A stretch of DNA of 6,603 nt from CAYVKY01 sp964452115 (GTDB lineage Bacteria; Bacteroidota; Ignavibacteria; Tepidaquicellales; Tepidaquicellaceae): the NCBI GenBank assembly GCA_964452115.1, contig CAYVKY010000126.1, forward strand, positions 1-6,603, given 5' to 3'. The position numbers and the translations under genes are program-made. This document shows, piece after piece, positions 1 to 4,244 of the stretch. Each line of letters begins with the position of its first letter. Position 1 is the first letter of the stretch. The notes under the pieces were generated by a model. The model saw only the letters and a program-made list of their open reading frames with translations. It ran no database searches and was not told where the DNA came from.

Positions 1-238
1 GATGACCGTAATTGTGGTCTTCATCAGGCGGCCTTGCGGAATATTTTATTGAAATTAATGTAGCCACACAGGCGACCAGATCAATTGAGGAATGAAAAAG
101 TTCTGATAGCACTGCAAGACTTCCGCTGAGTACCGATGCTGCTAATTTTACGAGCACTATAAAAATTGCCGCAAACAAAGATAAAACTGCAACCCTGTTT
201 TTGATTTTATTGTCTTCGGCTGTTGAACTTATTTCCAT
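1..238 (-). CDS. Cation diffusion facilitator (CDF) family metal efflux transporter, N-terminal part only
   Basis: Reading leftwards from ATG at 238 gives 79 open codons that run off the window edge, so the C-terminal part is missing. CDF proteins exchange cytoplasmic divalent metals (Zn, Fe, Co, Cd or Mn) for protons across the inner membrane. Two hydrophobic segments are visible, about residues 16-37 and 40-64. The second carries H49 and D53 (HSSID), the HxxxD position of the transport-site metal ligands in this family. The loop after it, PPDEDHNYGH (70-79), is the classic CDF signature; D72, H75 and H79 align with the second metal site of YiiP/FieF. An H-D pair in the first transmembrane site is common in zinc-type members, but specificity cannot be fixed from this fragment. 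ATG is preceded by A/T-rich sequence without a Shine-Dalgarno motif. The gene lies 30 nt after a small basic gene, with a terminator-like hairpin between them, so it may be transcribed only by read-through or from its own promoter. The family call is secure from the motif set. Confidence 0.9.
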   Translation of the reverse strand, partial: MEISSTAEDNKIKNRVAVLSLFAAIFIVLVKLAASVLSGSLAVLSELFHSSIDLVACVATLISIKYSARPPDEDHNYGH

Positions 239-256
239 TACTAATAAAATTTAAAA

Positions 257-286
257 AGGAGGCTTAATTTAAGCCTCCTGTTTTTT
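257..286. terminator. Bidirectional intrinsic terminator between the small basic gene and the CDF gene
   Basis: Bases 257-266 (AGGAGGCTTA) pair perfectly with 270-279 (TAAGCCTCCT) around a 3-nt loop, a 10-bp stem with five G-C pairs. On the plus strand it is followed by G and six T (281-286). On the minus strand the complement of A253-A257 gives a T-run that begins at the outermost base pair of the stem. Both strands therefore look like rho-independent terminators. The minus-strand stem contains the stop codon of the 38-codon gene (269-271), so translation up to the stop could interfere with hairpin folding. The relevant direction is minus, ending or attenuating the ygfZ-fbaB transcript before the CDF gene. 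The plus-strand hairpin could also stop transcripts arriving from the left. The AGGAGG inside it is about 30 nt from the CDF start and is part of the stem, so I do not read it as a ribosome binding site. Confidence 0.8.
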
Positions 287-385
287 CTTGCTCTTCGCAA
301 GTTCAATACCTTCGCGTTTTTTTGCCAGCTTTTTTAATTTTGTTTTTCTGTGTTTTTTTAACGCTTCTTTTTTTGGTTTGTACAT
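269..385 (-). CDS. Small lysine-rich basic protein, 38 residues, possibly ribosome-associated
   Basis: ATG at 385-383 opens 38 codons ending at TAA (271-269). The product starts MYKPKKEALKKHRKTKLK and continues with more Lys-rich helix-forming sequence, ending SKKKQEA. About half the residues are Lys or Arg, and there is no Cys, membrane segment or signal peptide. The gene starts 14 nt after the aldolase stop on the same strand, has an A/T-rich SD-less leader like its neighbours, and ends inside a terminator hairpin. That spacing and closure support a real gene rather than chance. The pattern KKHRKTKLKKLAKKR resembles the short basic AURKAIP1/COX24-type and other tiny ribosomal proteins that bind rRNA. 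This is a resemblance by eye and not a firm assignment; a nucleic-acid-binding or unknown role is equally possible. Because AAA/AAG codons are common in AT-rich genomes, conservation in relatives is the deciding test. Confidence 0.68.
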   Translation of the reverse strand: MYKPKKEALKKHRKTKLKKLAKKREGIELAKSKKKQEA

Positions 386-399
386 TTTAATTTATTTAA

Positions 400-1467
400 T
401 TATGCAATAGTAATTTCTTTATCTTTGTAAACATCCTGAATTGCATTAAGCAGTTTAATGCCGTCCTGCATGGGTTTCTGGAATGCTTTTCTTCCCGAAA
501 TCAGTCCCATACCGCCTGCGCGTTTGTTAATGACTGCTGTTTTTACCGCTTCTGCAAGGTCTGACTCGCCTTTGCCTGTTGAAGCACCGCCTGAATTTAT
601 TAATCCGGCTCTGCCCATATAACAATTTGCAACCTGATAACGTGTCAGGTCAATCTGGTTATCCGTTGTCAGTTTTTCATAAACTAATTTACTTGTCTTT
701 CCGTAATTCTGCAAGGCATTGTAACCGCCGTTATTTTCGGGAAGTTTCTGCTTTATTATGTCTGCCTGAATTGTAACGCCGAGATGATTTGCCTGACCAG
801 TGAGGTCTGCGGACACGTGATAATCTTTATCGCCTTTGATTTTGAAAGCGGGATTCCTAAGGTAGCACCAGAGAATAGTTACCAGTCCGAGTTCGTGTGC
901 ATAAGAGAATGCATCGGTAATTTCCTGAATCTGCCTTGTGGATTCTTCAGAACCGAAATAAATTGTTGCGCCGATTGCAACCGCACCCATATCAAATGCC
1001 TGGTCAACATTTGCGAAAAGCACCTGATCGAATTTATTCGGATAGGTGAGAAGTTCATTGTGATTTATTTTCACGATGAAAGGAATTTTGTGTGCATACT
1101 TGCGCGACACTGCACCGAGAACTCCGAGAGTTGAAGCAACTGCATTGCATCCGCCTTCGATAGCGAGCCTCACGATGTTTTCAGGGTCGAAATATTCCGG
1201 ATTCGGAGCAAACGATGCGCCTGCCGAATGTTCAATCCCTTGGTCAACGGGTAGAATTGAAAGGTAACCGGTTCCGGCTAATCTGCCGGTATTGAATATG
1301 GACTGCATATTTCTGAGCGTTGAAGTGGTTCTGTCAGTGTCTTTCATAACTCTGTCAATAAAATCGGGTCCGGGCAAATGCAGTGAGTCCTTAGAGATTG
1401 TAGTGCATTTGTGAGTAAGTAAATATTCATTTTCCTTACCCAGCATTTCTTTAATTTTGTCTGTCAT
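400..1467 (-). CDS. fbaB: Class I fructose-bisphosphate aldolase, FbaB/DhnA type
   Basis: This 355-residue cytoplasmic enzyme cleaves fructose 1,6-bisphosphate to glyceraldehyde 3-phosphate and dihydroxyacetone phosphate, and runs in reverse in gluconeogenesis. It forms a Schiff base and needs no metal. The sequence closely follows E. coli FbaB (about 350 residues) as I recall it, including RNMQSIFNTGRLAGTGYLS (52-70), LPVDQGIEHSAGASF (72-86), GATIYFGSEES (166-176), VSADLTGQANHL (218-229), NCYMGRAGLINSGGAS (281-296) and INKRAGGMGLISGRKAF (313-329). The likely Schiff-base lysine is K239 in ADIIKQK (235-241), the position of the catalytic Lys in archaeal-type DhnA aldolases; D75 corresponds to the conserved Asp after strand 1. 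The ATG start at 1467 fits the family N-terminus (MTDKIKEMLGKENEYLL). The protein is full length with no visible lesion. It lies 28 nt after ygfZ on the same strand, so the two are probably co-transcribed, without an obvious functional link. No class II aldolase is in view. The assignment is secure. Confidence 0.97.
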   Translation of the reverse strand: MTDKIKEMLGKENEYLLTHKCTTISKDSLHLPGPDFIDRVMKDTDRTTSTLRNMQSIFNTGRLAGTGYLSILPVDQGIEHSAGASFAPNPEYFDPENIVRLAIEGGCNAVASTLGVLGAVSRKYAHKIPFIVKINHNELLTYPNKFDQVLFANVDQAFDMGAVAIGATIYFGSEESTRQIQEITDAFSYAHELGLVTILWCYLRNPAFKIKGDKDYHVSADLTGQANHLGVTIQADIIKQKLPENNGGYNALQNYGKTSKLVYEKLTTDNQIDLTRYQVANCYMGRAGLINSGGASTGKGESDLAEAVKTAVINKRAGGMGLISGRKAFQKPMQDGIKLLNAIQDVYKDKEITIA

Positions 1468-1495
1468 GATATTCTGATTTTGAAATTGAAAAAAA

Positions 1496-2395
1496 CTATT
1501 TAATTAATAAAAACTCTTTATACTTATTATCTCTTACTATATAATATTTCTGTTCTTCGTTTAAATTTTTTTGCCTGATAAATCCGAGTGCGTGAAAAGC
1601 ATTGTTTACAGATGTTACGCTTGTGAGAAATCCGCATTCGGAAAAATTTTCATCGTCATTATTTTTAATAAAAATTCTTTCATCGGGGAAGAGTTGTACA
1701 TCCGATTTAAAAGTATGCATACTCTTCGGTAGTTTATTCTGACTTGTGATTCTTGCAATAACCTCCTGCCCGAGATAGCATCCCTTATTGAACGAAATAA
1801 AATCGGTCAGATTGCATTCCAGAGGAATAACCTTTTCGTTGAGTTCACCGGGTGAATAGGGGATAAGATTCGATATCCTGTAAAATTCAAATTCGTCATC
1901 CGTCATCATTTTGCCGCTTTCGGAAATTCCGTCAGAATTTGAATAAATAATCCTGACATTACCGCGGAAAAAAGGGTCTTTTATAGTATAAGCATTTCCG
2001 TCATAGTCATATACATTATTCGTGAGCGAATTGTATTCTTCGTTTACGAACGGATAAAAAATCAGAATGGAATTATTAAATTCCGATTTCTCGATTTTAA
2101 CATCCTCGCTCATAATATATTTATCCAAATGTGCGGTAACAATTTCATATTTCCGGTGGGAACAGATAATCAATAAACCATCAGTACGCTTAATTATCAG
2201 AATCAGGTCAATAATGTGACCGTTAAAATCCGTCAATACTGAATATTTATACTGCCCGTCTTCCATGCCTTTCAGTTCGTTTGTCGTAAATCTGTTTAAA
2301 TAATCTTCAGCATCTTTGCCCTTAAGACAAAATGAAGAATTTTTTAATTTATAATATTTTCCGTGTACCTGAATCACATTTAATTTATTTAGCAC
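1496..2395 (-). CDS. ygfZ: YgfZ/GcvT-family folate-binding protein
   Basis: The 299-residue product belongs to the YgfZ (IbaG57/COG0354) family, tetrahydrofolate-binding relatives of the glycine-cleavage T-protein that support repair or assembly of Fe-S enzymes such as the tRNA-modifying MiaB. The diagnostic motif is KGCYLGQE at 204-211, containing the conserved Cys206, followed by VIARI and a typical C-terminal barrel ending in GFLTSV and ALGFIRQ. Near the N-terminus DYLNRFTTNEL (31-41) matches the family's 'FLxxxxTNDV' stretch, and GxxIDLIL-type strands follow. Length matches bacterial members (about 300). The start is uncertain. GTG at 2395 is the longest usual start, after an in-frame TGA at 2407-2405. 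GTG at 2377 (293 residues) would also fit, and there is no in-frame ATG upstream. It is the first gene of the minus-strand group and shares a 156-bp divergent region with the TPR gene. In mitochondria the homologue is Iba57, but the local aldolase context adds nothing about its targets. Confidence 0.93.
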   Translation of the reverse strand: MLNKLNVIQVHGKYYKLKNSSFCLKGKDAEDYLNRFTTNELKGMEDGQYKYSVLTDFNGHIIDLILIIKRTDGLLIICSHRKYEIVTAHLDKYIMSEDVKIEKSEFNNSILIFYPFVNEEYNSLTNNVYDYDGNAYTIKDPFFRGNVRIIYSNSDGISESGKMMTDDEFEFYRISNLIPYSPGELNEKVIPLECNLTDFISFNKGCYLGQEVIARITSQNKLPKSMHTFKSDVQLFPDERIFIKNNDDENFSECGFLTSVTSVNNAFHALGFIRQKNLNEEQKYYIVRDNKYKEFLLIK

Positions 2396-2551
2396 ACAAA
2401 TTAATCATTTTTTCAAAGTAATTCAATTCACAGATATTTGAGCTCAATTTGAGAAACCGCAGAAAAAAGTTATAAACAGGATATTAATAAAAGACTTTAT
2501 TAAATAATAAATATATATTAAATTTAATGTTTTAAACATTTATTATTAAAT
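2396..2551. promoter_or_regulatory. Divergent intergenic region between ygfZ and the TPR gene
   Basis: This 156-bp, very A/T-rich stretch separates the two divergent groups and must hold their promoters. For the plus direction, TTGAGA (2449-2454) and TATAAA (2471-2476) with a 16-nt spacer resemble a sigma70-type promoter, 75 nt upstream of the TPR start. A Bacteroidota-type -33/-7 pair (TTTG/TAnnTTTG) is not clear. No convincing minus promoter for ygfZ stands out. Two short symmetric elements are present: the 10-bp palindrome TTGAGCTCAA (2438-2447) next to a second TTTGAG (2448-2453), and AATGTTT-T-AAACATT (2526-2540), 11 nt before the TPR ATG. Either could be an operator, but A/T-rich DNA produces such repeats by chance. 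Confidence 0.45.
2526..2540. repeat. Inverted repeat AATGTTT-T-AAACATT in the leader of the TPR gene
   Basis: Seven bases (2526-2532) are perfectly complementary to 2534-2540 around one central T, and symmetry stops at the next base on each side. It lies 11 nt before the ATG at 2552, within the presumed 5' leader. As DNA it could be a dimeric repressor site; as RNA a one-base loop is too tight for all seven pairs, so a DNA role is more plausible. The stretch is low-complexity A/T, so chance is a serious alternative. Confidence 0.35.
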
Positions 2552-3232
2552 ATGGTAAAACCTGCAAAATCATATAAGGCAAAGAAAACAAACGACGGCA
2601 AATTATTTTATTATTATACGGAAGCGATGAGCTTTTATGAAAAATATCAGAAACAACTGCTCTATGGAATTATCGGACTTGTTGTTGTGGTATTTTTAGT
2701 AGTATTATATGCTAAAAATAAATCGGCAAAAAATGAAAAAGCAGCGGCTGAAATGGAAATGGTAACAAACATATATTACAGCGGCAACTTCAATATGGCT
2801 ATTAACGGTGATTCAACCGGAACTGTAAAAGGACTGCAATACATTGTTAATGAATACGGTTCGACACAAAACGGACAGAATGCAAAAGTGATGCTTGCTA
2901 ATAGTTATGAGGCAATCGGAGATTTTGCGAATGCGGAAAAATATTATAACGATTTTTCGGGAAAAAGCGACTTTTTCAAAGCAGCGGCGAAAGCAGGAAT
3001 CGCCGGCATAATGGAAAACAAAAAAGAATATAAAGAAGCAGCCGAGCAGTATCTGAAAGCTTCAAAGGTCAGCGAAGACGTTCAGAACAATGATGAATTT
3101 ATTTACTATGCCGTGAAAAATTATTTCTACGCAAATGACCAGAAGAGTGTCAAAGAAACAATTGACAAATTAAAAGTATCATATCCTAAATCCAGATATA
3201 TCTCATTAGCCGAGAGATACAGAATTCTTTAA
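2552..3232 (+). CDS. Membrane-anchored tetratricopeptide-repeat protein, YfgM-like architecture
   Basis: The 226-residue product starts with a Lys-rich region (1-35), has one strong hydrophobic segment at about 36-53 (LLYGIIGLVVVVFLVVLY), and is otherwise soluble and helical. Helix pairs of TPR type are visible at about 109-134 (AKVMLANSYEAIGDFANAEKYY), 143-172 (KAGIAGIMENKKEYKEAAEQYLKA) and 184-215, with alternating small and aromatic residues. There is no cleavable signal peptide or lipobox, so the hydrophobic segment is likely a permanent anchor. By analogy with YfgM-type proteins the repeats would face the periplasm and bind proteins, perhaps assisting translocated or envelope proteins. 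That topology is inferred, since both sides of the segment carry positive charge. ATG at 2552 follows an A/T-rich leader without a Shine-Dalgarno motif. It is the first gene of the plus-strand group, 11 nt before yqeY, and probably co-transcribed with it. The architecture is well supported, the exact role is not known. Confidence 0.8.
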   Translation: MVKPAKSYKAKKTNDGKLFYYYTEAMSFYEKYQKQLLYGIIGLVVVVFLVVLYAKNKSAKNEKAAAEMEMVTNIYYSGNFNMAINGDSTGTVKGLQYIVNEYGSTQNGQNAKVMLANSYEAIGDFANAEKYYNDFSGKSDFFKAAAKAGIAGIMENKKEYKEAAEQYLKASKVSEDVQNNDEFIYYAVKNYFYANDQKSVKETIDKLKVSYPKSRYISLAERYRIL

Positions 3233-3243
3233 AATCAAAAGCA

Positions 3244-3696
3244 ATGAGCCTTAAAGAAAAAATAAATAACGATCTGAAGGAGGCTATCAAAAGCCGCAAC
3301 GAACTGCGCATTGAAACCGTACGTTCGATAAGAGCCGAGATTCTTAAGATGGACAAATCAGGTATGAACCGCGAGATGAACGAAGAAGAGGAAATAGCTC
3401 TGCTGACAAAGCAGGCAAAAATGAGAAAAGAATCCATCGAACTCTTCGAAAAAGCCGGAAGAAATGAACTTGTTGAACACGAAAAAGCGCAGCTGCATAT
3501 CATTGAAGAATATCTGCCGAAACAGGCTTCGGTTGAGGAAGTTAATAAAATTGTTGCTGATGTTGTCGCAAAATTCGGTACCGTGACAGAAAAGGATTTC
3601 GGTAAAGTGATGGGAATGGCAATGAAAGAACTTAAAGGCAAGGCAGACGGCAAACTGGTGCAGGAAGCGGTTAAGGCAAAACTCGGTATGAACTGA
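3244..3696 (+). CDS. yqeY: YqeY family protein (GatB/YqeY domain)
   Basis: This 150-residue soluble, highly charged protein matches the family length. An N-terminal helical part (1-75) begins SLKEKINNDLKEAIKSRNELRIETVRSIRAEI, the typical YqeY opening. The linker carries AQLHIIEEYLPKQ (82-94), and the C-terminal part holds DFGKVMGMAMKELKGKADGKLVQEAVKAKL (118-147), the conserved GKVM...KGKADG segment shared with the tail of GatB. In GatB, the amidotransferase subunit that converts Glu-tRNA(Gln) to Gln-tRNA(Gln), this tail domain contacts the tRNA. Free-standing YqeY has no firmly established function, so a tRNA-related role is inference. ATG at 3244 lies 11 nt after the TPR stop and has no Shine-Dalgarno motif. 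The next gene starts 11 nt after its stop. A 155-codon open frame exists antisense to it but is Ser/Phe-rich and looks like a shadow of this gene. The family assignment is firm. Confidence 0.95.
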   Translation: MSLKEKINNDLKEAIKSRNELRIETVRSIRAEILKMDKSGMNREMNEEEEIALLTKQAKMRKESIELFEKAGRNELVEHEKAQLHIIEEYLPKQASVEEVNKIVADVVAKFGTVTEKDFGKVMGMAMKELKGKADGKLVQEAVKAKLGMN

Positions 3697-3706
3697 CATT
3701 AGTTCA
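3689..3706 (+). repeat. Small stem-loop at the yqeY stop and cvpA start
   Basis: TGAACT (3689-3694) can pair with AGTTCA (3701-3706) around the 6-nt loop GACATT. The first T of the yqeY TGA stop lies in the left arm, and the cvpA GTG start begins two bases after the right arm. A 6-bp stem with only two G-C pairs is weak, so translation could easily melt it. It might couple cvpA initiation to ribosomes arriving from yqeY, but the strength is marginal and I did not compute an energy. Confidence 0.3.
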
Positions 3707-3707
3707 C

Positions 3708-4244
3708 GTGAATTCACTCGACTTCATACTCATAATCCTTTTAATTATTCCGGCAGCACTGGGAGTTAAAAAAGGATTAATTAAATCAATAGTAACTACA
3801 TTAAGCATAATTTTAGGGATTTATTTAGCAACTAAATTTCATCCCGGTCTGAACCTTGTTTTGAAAAAACTTATTGAAGATTCAAAGTGGCTCAGTCTTA
3901 TTTCTTTTTCATTAATTATTATTGTTGTATATCTGCTCGGAGTCTTTATCGCGGGCAAAATTTCAAAATTAAATTTCATTACGAAATTCGTGGATAAAAC
4001 AGGAGGCTTTGCTTTAGGCATTCTGAAAGGTGCTATAATTGCAAGCCTGATTCTGCTTTTTACGGTGTCTTTCGGCATGCTTAAAAAAGAGACCGCATCA
4101 AATTCGCTTTTGTTCCCTTATGTTTATAACGTCGCGCCAAAGACGTATAATATAATCAGACTTCAGTTTTTTGAAAAGAACAAGGAGTTTATGGATTTAA
4201 ATAAATTTTTTAAAATTGACAGTACTTTTAATATACCCAAATAA
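3708..4244 (+). CDS. cvpA: CvpA family inner-membrane protein
   Basis: The 178-residue product has four hydrophobic segments: about 5-20, 27-43, 61-82 and 99-125. The N-terminus NSLDFILIILLIIPAALGVKKGLIKSI is typical of CvpA, with a short start, a D in the first helix's leading edge and a GxxKGxI turn. The last segment FVDKTGGFALGILKGAIIASLILL (94-117) is the family's characteristic D-G-LG-xxG run. The rest (126-178) is a cytoplasmic or periplasmic tail. CvpA proteins are named for colicin V production in E. coli and are linked to envelope stress and bile resistance in enterics; the molecular activity is unknown. The start is GTG at 3708, which gives the expected family N-terminus; no upstream in-frame ATG fits better. 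The stop overlaps the mutS2 start (TAATG), a sign of translational coupling. CvpA followed directly by MutS2 is an order known from other bacteria, so the pairing is likely conserved. Confidence 0.9.
   Translation: MNSLDFILIILLIIPAALGVKKGLIKSIVTTLSIILGIYLATKFHPGLNLVLKKLIEDSKWLSLISFSLIIIVVYLLGVFIAGKISKLNFITKFVDKTGGFALGILKGAIIASLILLFTVSFGMLKKETASNSLLFPYVYNVAPKTYNIIRLQFFEKNKEFMDLNKFFKIDSTFNIPK

Noticed and set aside
579..1267. Plus-strand open frames of 63 to 116 codons antisense to fbaB
   Set aside because: They lie entirely inside a highly conserved aldolase on the other strand, and their products have no recognisable domain, so they are antisense shadows.
2470..2478. DnaA-box-like TTATAAACA in the intergenic region
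   Set aside because: It differs from the consensus at two positions, is a single copy, and no dnaA or origin context is present; a -10-like TATAAA is a simpler reading.
3186..3717. Minus-strand open frames of 155 and 119 codons antisense to yqeY
   Set aside because: The products are Ser/Phe/Leu-rich, the usual signature of reading a Glu/Lys-rich gene backwards. The yqeY frame has clear family motifs, and the flanking gaps fit a plus-strand operon.
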